A DNA stretch of 64,000 nt. Source: CAUSKK01 sp963533935. Its GTDB lineage: Bacteria > Pseudomonadota > Gammaproteobacteria > Cardiobacteriales > Cardiobacteriaceae. The stretch spans positions 7,473-71,472 of the forward strand of contig CAUSQL010000004.1 in assembly GCA_963533935.1 (NCBI GenBank), written 5' to 3'. The notes beneath the pieces were generated by a model. It was not told where the DNA came from. It saw only the letters and a list, made by a program, of their open reading frames with translations, and made no database searches. Below, one piece after another: positions 27,663 to 35,987 of this stretch (its first letter is position 1; each line of letters opens with the position of its first letter). Both the position numbers and the translations under genes were made by a program.

Positions 27663-28170
27663 GTAGCCAGTCAAGGGGATAATTAACCACCATTAGTCCC
27701 TGTTCCAGGTCAATGGTGTCGATGAATTGGGGGATTACGTAGGGGATAAGAATTTCACCGTGGTCGCCATTAACGATTAACACATCGTTGGCGCCGGTTT
27801 CCATGAGATTTTCCACCTTTCCCAAAGATTCGCCTTCGGTGTTACGCACCTGAAGGCCGATGAGGTCGCGCCAGTAATACTCGCCCCGGCGCCGCGGTGG
27901 CAATTGGCTAACGGCCAAGCTGTAGCCCTTAAGCAGCAGGGCCTGGTCCATATCATCAATGCCGTGAAATTTGGCCACCAGGCCATTGGGTTGAATGCGG
28001 GAGGCGGTTAGTTCCAGCTCCCGGCTGTGCTCCCCGCTGGAAGCGATAAGTTTTTTATATTTGAAGATGTTTTCCGGCGGCCGGCAGTCCGAATAAATTC
28101 GTACCCAGCCCCGCACACCGTAGGTGCCAATGATGCGCCCGAGTACAACGGGCGCACTAGCTGCGGCCAT
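27652..28170 (-). CDS. rimM: 16S rRNA maturation factor RimM
   Basis: A 172-residue protein with the N-terminal RimM barrel (LGRIIGTYGVRGWVRIYSD) and C-terminal PRC-barrel (YYWRDLIGLQVRNTEGESLG, DVLIVNGDHGEILIPYVIPQ). It helps assemble the 30S head with S19. The ATG shares a base with the rpsP stop (TAATG). Confidence 0.96.
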   Translation of the reverse strand: MAAASAPVVLGRIIGTYGVRGWVRIYSDCRPPENIFKYKKLIASSGEHSRELELTASRIQPNGLVAKFHGIDDMDQALLLKGYSLAVSQLPPRRRGEYYWRDLIGLQVRNTEGESLGKVENLMETGANDVLIVNGDHGEILIPYVIPQFIDTIDLEQGLMVVNYPLDWLHED

Positions 28171-28421
28171 TAGCCTTTGCTTTTCAGATACTCTTTAACC
28201 AGACTTTTCACCCGGTCACTGGCCTGGCCGCCAACGCTAAGCCAGTAGTTGTAACGTTCCAGGTTGATGCGGATTTCCTCTTCCTTGCCGCGGGCGATGG
28301 GGTTAAAGAAGCCCAGGTTCTCAATAAAGCGACCGTCGCGGGCGTTGCGGCTATTGGTGGCAACGATGTGGTAGAAAGGCCGCTTCTTTGCACCGCCGCG
28401 GGCTAGTCTAATTGCTAACAT
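28170..28421 (-). CDS. rpsP: Ribosomal protein bS16
   Basis: An 83-residue S16 starting MLAIRLARGGAKKRPFYHIV with NSRNARDGRFIENLGFFNP. AAAGGA lies upstream of the ATG. First gene of the rpsP-rimM-trmD-rplS-cysQ unit; the promoter probably lies in 28422-28500. Confidence 0.98.
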   Translation of the reverse strand: MLAIRLARGGAKKRPFYHIVATNSRNARDGRFIENLGFFNPIARGKEEEIRINLERYNYWLSVGGQASDRVKSLVKEYLKSKG

Positions 28422-28497
28422 ACTAATTCCTTTAGGTAATTCTGAAAGGGGCCATTTTACTGTTTTAGCGGGGAAAATCCAGCTGCGGCTTCGGAAA

Positions 28498-28535
28498 TAA
28501 ACAAACAGACGGGCGCTTCCCCTGTATGTTTATTA
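28498..28535. repeat. Half-unit of the interspersed repeat at the dnaN 3' end
   Basis: AACAAACAGACGGGCGCTTC through CCCTGTATGTTTATTA; the right arm is absent and the unit runs into the dnaN stop codon. Confidence 0.8.
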
Positions 28536-29645
28536 CAGCCGCATGGTCATAATTACAAAGCTGAAATTCTCGTCCTCCTGGCCGGTGAGTAGGCAGGCGC
28601 CGGAATTGCCCGTCAAATGTAGCTGCAGACTCTCGCTGTCCAAATTCTGGCTGGCCTGGAGCAGATAGGCCACGTTCAGGCCGATTTCATAGTCAATTTG
28701 CCCGTTGTTCACGATGTCGATGACTTCCTCAAAGCTCTCGTTGGTGCTGTTGCGGCCGCTAATTTCCACCTGGTGGGCCTTGAAGGCGAGACAAACCCCG
28801 TCGCGCTTATCCGTCAGCAACACCTTGGCCCGCTGGAGCGTTTCAATGAGGCTCTGGCGGGGAATGAGCACCGGCGCCTCCTGGCGGCTGGGAATTACCT
28901 CCTGATAGCGGGCGTAGGTGCCGTCGATGAGGCGGGTGCTGAAGCGATAATCGCCGATGAGCAGGCTCATCTGCCGGTCGCTGATTTCTAGCGTTACCGT
29001 TTCATCGACCCGGCCCAGCATTTTTATTAATTCCGCCACCGCCTTCTTCGGCAGGATTAGCTTGGCATCGGCGCCGGTGGGCTGTTCCAGCAAACCGTAG
29101 CCGCAGGCGAGCCGGTGGCCGTCAGAACTTACGGCGTGAATGGCGCGGCCCTCGTCCACCGCATGCAGGTAGAGACCGTTAAGGAAGATGCGCGGGTCCT
29201 GGTCGGCCATGGCAAAGCGCACCTTGGTCAGCAGATTATGGAGAGACTTGCTGGAAATTTGCAGCCGTTCCGTGCCCTTGTCCTCCGCCAGCAGGGGAAA
29301 ATCCACCGCCGGCAGGCTCATGAGCCGGAAGGTGCTTTCCGGGGTCTGGACGATGAACTGCTCCCCCTCCAGCCGGCAGGCAATCATGCTTTCCGCCTTT
29401 TGATGCCGCACCACTTCGAGCAGCTTACTTACCGGCACGGTAATTTCTCCGGGCGCCTTAATCTCCACTTCACGGCAATTCACCGCCAGGCTGATTGCCA
29501 AGTCCGTGCCCTTGAGGCTTAGGCCCTGGTCGCTGGCCTGAATGAGCACGTGGCCGAGTATGGCCGTGGTGCTCTTCTTATCGGCGATGCTGTTTATGTC
29601 CGCCAGAGGTTCCAGAAGGGTTTCCCGCCTAATGCTTATTTCCAT
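28533..29645 (-). CDS. dnaN: DNA polymerase III sliding clamp (beta subunit)
   Basis: A 370-residue clamp with the three-domain pattern: MEISIRRETLLEPLADINSI, the KLILPKKAVAELIKML middle, and a C-terminus ENFSFVIMTMRL (the family's usual PMRL ending appears as TMRL). AAGGA lies before the ATG. It follows dnaA across a 498-bp gap that holds the proposed origin. Confidence 0.97.
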   Translation of the reverse strand: MEISIRRETLLEPLADINSIADKKSTTAILGHVLIQASDQGLSLKGTDLAISLAVNCREVEIKAPGEITVPVSKLLEVVRHQKAESMIACRLEGEQFIVQTPESTFRLMSLPAVDFPLLAEDKGTERLQISSKSLHNLLTKVRFAMADQDPRIFLNGLYLHAVDEGRAIHAVSSDGHRLACGYGLLEQPTGADAKLILPKKAVAELIKMLGRVDETVTLEISDRQMSLLIGDYRFSTRLIDGTYARYQEVIPSRQEAPVLIPRQSLIETLQRAKVLLTDKRDGVCLAFKAHQVEISGRNSTNESFEEVIDIVNNGQIDYEIGLNVAYLLQASQNLDSESLQLHLTGNSGACLLTGQEDENFSFVIMTMRL

Positions 29646-30143
29646 ATAGCTATATCCTTAATTTAATGTTTATAAATAATATTATTTGTTTGCCGCGAAA
29701 AATGTTCATAAGTGCCACGGCGCCAGTAAATTACTGGTTTTTCCCCTGTTCATAACTCGGAAAAAACTGTTCATAACTATGTTCATAAGTGGCAAATTTT
29801 TGTGCATAACTTTGTTTACAGCAGTTATGAACAGTCCCTAGGTCATGAATGAACACTTTTTTGTCGGCCCCAGGGGAAGTTATGAACAATGATTGTTCAT
29901 AACTCGGCTAACCCTTTGAATTGATTTAAAAAATCACCATAGCACTTATGAACATTTTTCACCAAGTTATGAACAATTGGCCCGCACTTATGAACAGCCC
30001 TGCGCACATTACTAAAAATTCCTTTAAAAACAAATGGTTGGATTTAATTGATTTTTCCCTGTAAAAACAATGACTTATCCATGTAACAAATCCGCGCCAT
30101 AATTCTATTTTCTTGAACGTTAAGACCGTTTGTCTCTGAAAAA
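29646..30143. other. Probable replication origin (oriC) with variant DnaA boxes
   Basis: No gene. Ten exact copies of the 9-mer TTATGAACA occur: as TGTTCATAA starting at 29703, 29747, 29768, 29780, 29894 and as TTATGAACA at 29825, 29880, 29946, 29967, 29988. One TTATGCACA (as TGTGCATAA) lies at 29801. Several starts are 21 bp apart (29747/29768, 29780/29801, 29946/29967/29988), two helical turns. A TTATCCATG near 30075 is a weaker match. An AT-rich stretch (30005-30060) could be the unwinding element. The standard box is TTATCCACA; the C at position 6 is A here. Confidence 0.8.
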
Positions 30144-31481
30144 CTAATGATTGGCGCGGCGCAGCAGCTGTTCATAGACCGCCTTTAATTGCTCGTCCTT
30201 GCGGCATTTATTCTTGATGGTCTTCTGGGCATGAATTACCGTGCTGTGCTCGCGGCCGAACAGCTCGCCAATCTGCATATAGGACAAGTCCGTTAAATCC
30301 TTCAGCAGGCACATGGCAATTTGCCGCGCCAGCACCACCTGGGCCTTGCCGCGGCCCTTCATGGTCAATTGCTCCAAACTCACCTGAAATTGGCTGCACA
30401 CCAGCTCCTGAATCCACTGGCCGTTGGCCGGCGGCCGCGGCGCCTCTTCAGTATTGGCCGGGCTTTTTACCTGATAATTGGCGTAGTCGTAGCTGGGATT
30501 ATTGGCGTAATTCATGTACAGGGTGCGCAATTCCCCCTCCAATTCGCGCACGCTGCGTGATTGGCAATTGTTGGCTATATCCAGCGCCACAAAATTCGGC
30601 AAATTAAAATTCAAGGCCTCGGCCTTATGTTTGAGAATTGCCACGCGGGTTTCCAAATCCGGTTTTTCCACATTAACGGTAACGCCGTGGGCGAAACGGC
30701 TGGTTAAACGTTCCTCAAAATTTAATAGTTGGTTAGGGTGCTTGTCCGAGGCGAAAACCACCTGTTTATTGTTAGAAATCAAATGGTTATAAATATTGAA
30801 TAGTTCAAACTGCGAGCGCTCCTTTTTGGAAATTAATTGCACATCGTCAATTAATAGCGCGTCCAAATTGTGGAATTTATGGTGGAATTCATAGCTGCTG
30901 TTGAAATTATTGCCGCCATTATTCGGTTTAAAAATCATGGCAATTACCTCCTGGGAAAAGGCTTCACCGCTGATATATAAAACTTTCTTTAATCCCCTAA
31001 TTAGCATTTCGTTGCCGATGGCGTGCAGCAGGTGCGACTTGCCCAGGCCCGCCTGGCCGTAAATTAGCAGCGGATTGGAAAAGTTCTGATACTCGGTGGC
31101 CACGGCCCGCGCCGCGATAAAGGCGCTCTCATTGCTGTGGCCGCGCACGAAATTATCAAAGCGGTATTCGCCGTTTAAATTGGTGGCAAAGCTTGGCTCC
31201 TCCTTTTTTACCACGGCGAAGATGTCCGGCAGCGCCTCCAGCTCGATTTTCAGCGGCTTAGTGATGCCGGCCTGCTCCAGCCGCAGCTTGAAGGTTTCCT
31301 GCAGTATGTCCCAGTGCTTTTCCCGAATGGTCTTGAGGGAATATTTATTCGGCGCGTAGAGAACTACGGCGTTGGGCCGCTCTTCAGCCACCAGCGTGCG
31401 CATGATGAGCTGGGAATCCTTGCTCAGCTTTTCGCCCATGTGCTCCAGCGCCATTTCCCATATTTCATTGATTTGATTCAT
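30144..31481 (-). CDS. dnaA: Chromosomal replication initiator DnaA, divergent domain IV
   Basis: A 445-residue DnaA: domain I (MNQINEIWEMALEHMGEK, APNKYSLKTIREKHW), AAA+ domain with Walker A GQAGLGKS, Walker B ALLIDDVQ, arginine-finger region ERLTSRFAHG and sensor 2 SVRELEGELR, and DNA-binding domain IV. The usual FGGRDHTTVLHA signature reads FGREHSTVIHA (408-418): one Gly is missing and Asp433 (E. coli numbering) is Glu, Thr435 is Ser; Pro423 is Met, and PRQ becomes ARQ. His434 is kept. The changes fit the variant boxes downstream. No strong SD seen. Confidence 0.95.
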   Translation of the reverse strand: MNQINEIWEMALEHMGEKLSKDSQLIMRTLVAEERPNAVVLYAPNKYSLKTIREKHWDILQETFKLRLEQAGITKPLKIELEALPDIFAVVKKEEPSFATNLNGEYRFDNFVRGHSNESAFIAARAVATEYQNFSNPLLIYGQAGLGKSHLLHAIGNEMLIRGLKKVLYISGEAFSQEVIAMIFKPNNGGNNFNSSYEFHHKFHNLDALLIDDVQLISKKERSQFELFNIYNHLISNNKQVVFASDKHPNQLLNFEERLTSRFAHGVTVNVEKPDLETRVAILKHKAEALNFNLPNFVALDIANNCQSRSVRELEGELRTLYMNYANNPSYDYANYQVKSPANTEEAPRPPANGQWIQELVCSQFQVSLEQLTMKGRGKAQVVLARQIAMCLLKDLTDLSYMQIGELFGREHSTVIHAQKTIKNKCRKDEQLKAVYEQLLRRANH

Positions 31482-31543
31482 AAAAATTAGATTTCCGCCG
31501 CAGATTTACCCTAAATTTTAACCCGCCCCGTTCTCATGGTTAG

Positions 31544-31625
31544 TTTACAAACAGACGGGCGCTTCCCTTGTATGTATTTAGGGCCTTAATTACATACAGG
31601 AGAAGCGCCCGTCTGTTTGTATAAA
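31544..31625. repeat. Interspersed palindrome downstream of the NtrX-like gene
   Basis: TTTACAAACAGACGGGCGCT through CCCTTGTATG, centre ATTTAGGGCCTTAAT, then CATACAGGAGAAGCGCCCGT and CTGTTTGTATAAA. It directly precedes dnaA, beyond the NtrX-like stop. Confidence 0.87.
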
Positions 31626-31627
31626 TC

Positions 31628-32944
31628 CTATCTATCGCCAGCCTTGGGCTTCTCCGTGGGCTCAATTTGCACCGTGCGCAGCTTGCGGTAGAGATTGGTG
31701 CGGTCCATGCCCACCAGCTGGCTCAGCTGGGCGATATTGCCGTTGCAGCGGCGGAACTGCTCCAGCAGGTAGTGGCGCTCGAACATGTCGCGGGCATCGC
31801 GGAAGCTCAATTCCCGCGGCACCACCTGGGCCCACAGCTCGTCGCGGGCGTCGCTGGCGCTGGGAGCAAATGCTTCCCGCGCCTCTTCTTCACTAATTTC
31901 GCTCTTATCGCTGTCAATGAGGAGGCGCTGCACCAGACTTTTCAGCTCGCGGCAGTTGCCCAGCCACTGTTGCTGGCGCAGGTAATTCTGGGCTTTAGTG
32001 GAGAAATGGCGGTAGGGCAGCTGCTCCTGGTCGGCGATGAGCTGGCTGTAATGGTCCAGCAGCTCGGGCACGTCGTCGCTGTGCTGACTTAGGCCGGGCA
32101 CCTCCAGATGGCTTACCAGTAAATCCAGGAATTTGCGCTCCAGTTTTTCCCGCAGCACTGCCAACGGCTGGCGGCTGGCACAAATTAGCGTTAACGACAC
32201 CGGCCGTTCGCCGTCGGGGAAGACATAGCTGTGCTGCTCCATGAGATGGCTGAGCCGCTCCTGCATTAGCGGAGATAACTCACTGATTTCATTGATAAAA
32301 AGCGTGCCGTCCTCGCTCTGCTCCACCAGCGGCGCCAGGGAATTTTCATCAATGAGGGCCGTATTAACGTAAATGAATTGGCCGGCTAGACCACGGCGCT
32401 GGTGCAGATGGCGGGCGCAGTAGGCCTTGCCGCTGCCGGTGGGACCGGTAATAAGCAGGGGCCGCGTCTGTGAAGCCAGGTTCTCCAGTTTCTTTCTAAG
32501 TTCCTGCATTAGTTTGCTGCGGCCGATGATGTTCAGCGGCGGATTAATTTTTTCCTTCAACTGCTGGTTTTCCGCCTTCAGTTCGGCAAATTGCAGGGCC
32601 TTTTCCACGGTAACCAGCAACTTGGCCATGGAAATGGGCTTTTCCAGGAAGTCGTAGGCGCCTAATTTGGTCGCTTCCACCGCGTTTTGAATGGTGCCGT
32701 GGCCGCTCATCATTACCACCGGGCAGCGCAGGCGGTTTTCCTCGCCCAGCTTTTTCAGAAAACTGATGCCGTCCATGTCGTCCAGCCAGATGTCAAGTAA
32801 TATCAAGTCCGGCTGGATTTGGGCCATTTGTAAGCTCCCCTCTTCGGCGCTGGCGGCGGTGAAAACTTCGTAGTCCTCATCGCGGAGTATGTCGCCAACG
32901 GTTTCTAAAATGGCTAATTCATCATCAATTATTAGGATTTTCAT
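31628..32944 (-). CDS. NtrX-like response regulator without GAFTGA loop
   Basis: A 438-residue protein with receiver domain (LILLDIWLDDMDG phospho-Asp; MMSGHGTIQNAVEATKLGA), a reduced AAA+ domain (Walker A GPTGSGKAYC, LFINEISELSP) and a Fis-type HTH (GNIAQLSQLVGMDRTNLYRK). The GAFTGA sigma-54 contact loop is absent: NTALIDENSLAPLVEQSEDG runs straight to the Walker B strand, so it probably does not drive sigma-54. No histidine kinase gene is adjacent. GGAGGAA precedes the ATG. NtrX is the nearest family; some NtrX proteins also lack GAFTGA. Confidence 0.82.
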   Translation of the reverse strand: MKILIIDDELAILETVGDILRDEDYEVFTAASAEEGSLQMAQIQPDLILLDIWLDDMDGISFLKKLGEENRLRCPVVMMSGHGTIQNAVEATKLGAYDFLEKPISMAKLLVTVEKALQFAELKAENQQLKEKINPPLNIIGRSKLMQELRKKLENLASQTRPLLITGPTGSGKAYCARHLHQRRGLAGQFIYVNTALIDENSLAPLVEQSEDGTLFINEISELSPLMQERLSHLMEQHSYVFPDGERPVSLTLICASRQPLAVLREKLERKFLDLLVSHLEVPGLSQHSDDVPELLDHYSQLIADQEQLPYRHFSTKAQNYLRQQQWLGNCRELKSLVQRLLIDSDKSEISEEEAREAFAPSASDARDELWAQVVPRELSFRDARDMFERHYLLEQFRRCNGNIAQLSQLVGMDRTNLYRKLRTVQIEPTEKPKAGDR

Positions 32945-33038
32945 GGGATTCCTCCGGGGAAATTGGGATGTTTACCTGACAGGAGAAGCACCCTCTAGCA
33001 TGCTTCTCAACCGTCGGAAAAAAAATATAAAAAATACC

Positions 33039-33066
33039 TTGACAGCGGAAATAATAGCATTATACT
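33039..33066 (+). promoter_or_regulatory. Sigma-70 promoter for tRNA-Ala-Glu-Glu
   Basis: TTGACA, 16-nt spacer, TATACT, about 22 nt before the tRNA-Ala 5' end. Confidence 0.8.
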
Positions 33067-33088
33067 TGTGGCCTTCTATCAGCACTGT

Positions 33089-33164
<76 letters not shown>

Positions 33165-33170
33165 ATTTCT

Positions 33171-33246
33171 GTCTCCTTCGTCTAGCGGTCCAGGACATCG
33201 CCCTTTCACGGCGGTAACAGGGGTTCGAGTCCCCTAGGAGATGCCA
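33171..33246 (+). tRNA. tRNA-Glu (TTC), first copy
   Basis: Acceptor GTCTCCT/AGGAGAT, anticodon TTC within CCTTTCACGG, T-arm GGGGTTCGAGTCCCC, discriminator G and encoded CCA. Confidence 0.97.
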
Positions 33247-33255
33247 CTTATTTTT

Positions 33256-33328
33256 GTCCCCTTCGTCTAGAGGCTTAGGACATCGCCCTTTCACGGCGGT
33301 AACAGGGGTTCGAATCCCCTAGGGGACG
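33256..33328 (+). tRNA. tRNA-Glu (TTC), second copy without encoded CCA
   Basis: Same anticodon arm as the first copy; acceptor GTCCCCT/AGGGGAC with discriminator G. The next bases are CTA, not CCA, so the CCA end would have to be added or repaired by the CCA-adding enzyme after processing. Confidence 0.95.
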
Positions 33329-33360
33329 CTAATTTATTTATAGAAAGAGTTGTAAATAAA

Positions 33361-33396
33361 AATAAGCGCTTCGAGGAGGGAGCGCTTATTTTCTTT
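33361..33396 (+). terminator. Terminator of the tRNA operon
   Basis: Ten-base inverted repeat AATAAGCGCT / AGCGCTTATT with a 10-nt loop, followed by TTCTTT. On the other strand it may serve the convergent gene at 33415. Confidence 0.75.
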
Positions 33397-33414
33397 ATCA
33401 GTGAATAATTAGTT

Positions 33415-33960
33415 CTACTTACCGTACTTATCTTTGCTCACGCTTTTACCGTTGGCTAACAGGCAAACTTCCTCAAATTTGGTGCCACGATTCAAAGTTA
33501 CGATTTTTTCCCCTTCGCCAGAACAGAATTCTTTAGGTGCTTCGGGAGTTGGTATGGGGGACTCTTCAACAACCGGTGCCGGTTTGGCTGGATTGGTGTT
33601 ACTAGCGATGGAGTTGGGACGCTTAAAGGTCGGGGCACCTTCCTTGGGCAGTTCTTTGGGTGCTTCAACAATTGTAGGGCTTGGATTGGCAGCATTAACC
33701 GTATCAGTAGTACTGGCAACTGGAGTATTAGTTGGCTCTTCTCCAGGTATTGGTGCTGCCGGATATGCTTTAGGATTTTCAAGGTGCTTTTTATATAACT
33801 CCTGTAATTGTTTTTTTTCATCGGGATTAAGGTAACGGGGCGCTTCGCCAAATAGCGGGCTAAAGTCAATGGGGGTAGGGCTGGCGCTCGTGCTGACTTT
33901 AGGCTCTTGAGCTTGAACCATTGCGGCTGAAAAAAGCGCTAAGGCAATGATTTTCTTCAT
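33415..33960 (-). CDS. Secreted Pro/Glu-rich protein of unknown function
   Basis: A 181-residue protein with signal peptide MKKIIALALFSAAMVQAQ, then low-complexity sequence rich in Pro, Thr, Ala and Glu, and a C-terminal piece with two Cys (FCSGEGEKIVTLN, EEVCLLANGK) that could form a disulfide. No catalytic motif. Composition is less GC-rich than its neighbours. Probably periplasmic or envelope-anchored; role unknown. Confidence 0.7.
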   Translation of the reverse strand: MKKIIALALFSAAMVQAQEPKVSTSASPTPIDFSPLFGEAPRYLNPDEKKQLQELYKKHLENPKAYPAAPIPGEEPTNTPVASTTDTVNAANPSPTIVEAPKELPKEGAPTFKRPNSIASNTNPAKPAPVVEESPIPTPEAPKEFCSGEGEKIVTLNRGTKFEEVCLLANGKSVSKDKYGK

Positions 33961-33999
33961 TATTTTATTTTCCTGTGTTTAAAAAGGAAAAATTCTAAA

Positions 34000-34632
34000 T
34001 CAAAAATCCAGCAGCCGCAGCTGTTTTTCCAAGTCGCGGATTTGTTCATTGCAGACCTGATGGGCCATGGGGTAGTCAAACCATTGCACCGGATAGTTTC
34101 GCTGTTGCAGTTGCGCGCAGGCCTCGCGACCTCGTTGCACGGGAATTACCTGGTCATAGAGGCCGTGCATAATAATAATCGGCCGCTGGTCGGTGGCCGG
34201 CGGACAGTTTTCCCCATCGGCGAGAAAACTGGACAAAGCCACCACCCCGGCACACTGGCAATGGGTGCCGAGCTGGAGCGCCAACACCCCACCTTGGGAA
34301 AAGCCCACGTAGAGCAGCCGCCGCCCCTGGCGCCGCTCCTCTTCACCGTAGCCATCAATAAGGGCAGCACTTCGCGCAATGCCTTCCCGGTCAATCTCGC
34401 TAATTTCCCCATCGCGAATATCAAACCAGGCGCGGATTGGCTGACCGCCGTTAATGGTAACGGGGCGCGGTGGTGCCGACGGCAAAATGACCCGGGTGGA
34501 CGGCCGTAGATTTAGCTGCGGAATTAGTGGGACAAAATCGTAGCCATCGGCGCCGTAGCCGTGGAGCCAGATTATGGTCTGCGTGGCCGTTTCTGTCCCT
34601 TCGATAATGATTTTTTCCAGTTGCTGCTGCAT
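34000..34632 (-). CDS. Alpha/beta-hydrolase, carboxylesterase/phospholipase family
   Basis: A 210-residue protein with the nucleophile elbow GFSQGG, an early WLHGYGADGYDFVPL oxyanion region and a late His in YPMAHQVCNEQI; the Asp of the triad is likely in HGLYDQVIP. It matches small carboxylesterases such as EstB/YpfH. The ATG at 34632 is preferred over 34650 because AGGGA lies 6 nt upstream. It diverges from lptM with only 25 bp between starts. Confidence 0.85.
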   Translation of the reverse strand: MQQQLEKIIIEGTETATQTIIWLHGYGADGYDFVPLIPQLNLRPSTRVILPSAPPRPVTINGGQPIRAWFDIRDGEISEIDREGIARSAALIDGYGEEERRQGRRLLYVGFSQGGVLALQLGTHCQCAGVVALSSFLADGENCPPATDQRPIIIMHGLYDQVIPVQRGREACAQLQQRNYPVQWFDYPMAHQVCNEQIRDLEKQLRLLDF

Positions 34633-34657
34633 AATTTTTCCCTTTTCCATTAAAAAT

Positions 34658-34768
34658 ATGTGGCGAATATGTGTTTTAGCCCTGACGCTTGTTTTAAGCA
34701 GCTGTGGGCAAAAAGGTGATTTATATCTTCCCGAGGAGCAGAAAGAGCATGTGGCAAATTCTAAGTGA
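34658..34768 (+). CDS. lptM: LptM (YifL)-like small lipoprotein
   Basis: A 36-residue lipoprotein: MWRICVLALTLVLSSC signal and lipobox, then the hallmark GQKGDLYLP. In E. coli LptM (YifL) binds LptD-LptE during outer-membrane LPS-translocon assembly. Its placement just before lysA, overlapping it by 20 nt, matches the widespread lipoprotein-lysA arrangement. Confidence 0.85.
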   Translation: MWRICVLALTLVLSSCGQKGDLYLPEEQKEHVANSK

Positions 34769-35987
34769 TTTTAAAGCCATTAATTTTAATGACCTGGCGG
34801 AGAAATACGGCACCCCCTTCTATATTTACAGTGCCGATTTCATTCGACGGCGTTTACAGAGCTATCAGGGGAAAATTAACGGCCGGGCCGTGCAAATCCA
34901 CTACGCCCTGAAGGCCAATGGCAATTTAAGCCTGCTACAGTTAGTTAATCGGTCCGGCGCCGGCTTCGACATCGTTTCCCAGGGGGAACTGGAGCGGGCG
35001 CTGCTGGCCGGCGCGGCGCCGCACAAGGTGGTATTTTCCGGCGTGGCCAAGGGCGACGAGGAAATGCGCCGTGCCCTGGCCGTTGGCATTGGCTGCTTTA
35101 ACGTGGAGAGCTTGGCGGAATTGCAACGGCTCAACGAGCTGGCCACAGCTATGGATAAGGTGGCGCCCATTGCCCTACGCATTAATCCCAACGTGGACGC
35201 GAAGACCCACCCCTACATTTCCACGGGGCTGAAGGAGAATAAATTCGGCATCGCCCGCGAACGGGCGGTAGAAATTTACCAGTGGGCCCAGCAGCAGCCG
35301 CACCTGGCCATCCGGGGCATTGGCTGCCACATAGGTTCGCAAATCACCGACCTTGCCCCCTTCCGGGAAGCGGCCCTTAGCCTGCGCGACCTGGCTAAGG
35401 AATTAAAGGCTCTAGCCATCGACATTGAGCACCTTGACCTGGGCGGCGGCCTGGGCATTGAAATGGCCGAGGGCGACAGCGTGGCCCAACCGCCCCAGCT
35501 CATCGCCCTGCTAGGGGAAATCTTTGCCGATTCCACCTATGAAATTCACCTACAACCGGGCCGCTCCATCGTGGGCAACAGCGCCCTGCTCATTTCCCGG
35601 GTGGTCTTTGCGAAGGAGCAATACGGCCGCCGCTTCATCATGCTGGACAGCGCCATGAACGACTATCTGCGGCCGGCCCTCTACCAGGCGAAACCGCTGT
35701 TTAGGAACTTGAGCAATGCGTCGGCGGCGCCGGTGCCGGTGGATATCGTTGGGCCGGTCTGCGAAAGCGGCGACACCTTCGCCCGGGACTATCCGCTGGC
35801 GGCCGAGCGCGGCGACCTCATCGCCATGGCCGGCGTTGGCGCCTACGGCTTTTCCATGTCCTCCAACTACAACAGCCGGCCGCGGCTGCCGGAACTGCTC
35901 TGGGACGGGGGCAAAATCCGATTAATCCGCCGCCGCGAGGCGCTGGCCAGCCTGTGGGCCGATGAATTGGAGTTTATCAATGGCTAA
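34749..35987 (+). CDS. lysA: Diaminopimelate decarboxylase
   Basis: A 412-residue PLP enzyme making lysine from meso-DAP. The PLP lysine lies in IHYALKANGNLSLL; also seen: GAGFDIVSQGELERAL, KFGIARERA, LDLGGGLGI, QPGRSIVGNSA, GPVCESGDTFARD. ATG 34749 is inside the lptM 3' end; the stop overlaps leuC by 8 nt. dapF, a frequent neighbour, is missing here. Confidence 0.96.
   Translation: MWQILSDFKAINFNDLAEKYGTPFYIYSADFIRRRLQSYQGKINGRAVQIHYALKANGNLSLLQLVNRSGAGFDIVSQGELERALLAGAAPHKVVFSGVAKGDEEMRRALAVGIGCFNVESLAELQRLNELATAMDKVAPIALRINPNVDAKTHPYISTGLKENKFGIARERAVEIYQWAQQQPHLAIRGIGCHIGSQITDLAPFREAALSLRDLAKELKALAIDIEHLDLGGGLGIEMAEGDSVAQPPQLIALLGEIFADSTYEIHLQPGRSIVGNSALLISRVVFAKEQYGRRFIMLDSAMNDYLRPALYQAKPLFRNLSNASAAPVPVDIVGPVCESGDTFARDYPLAAERGDLIAMAGVGAYGFSMSSNYNSRPRLPELLWDGGKIRLIRRREALASLWADELEFING

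Noticed and set aside
32969..33000. Further half-unit of the palindrome upstream of the NtrX-like gene
   Set aside because: TTTACCTGACAGGAGAAGC resembles one arm but the core is too decayed to count.
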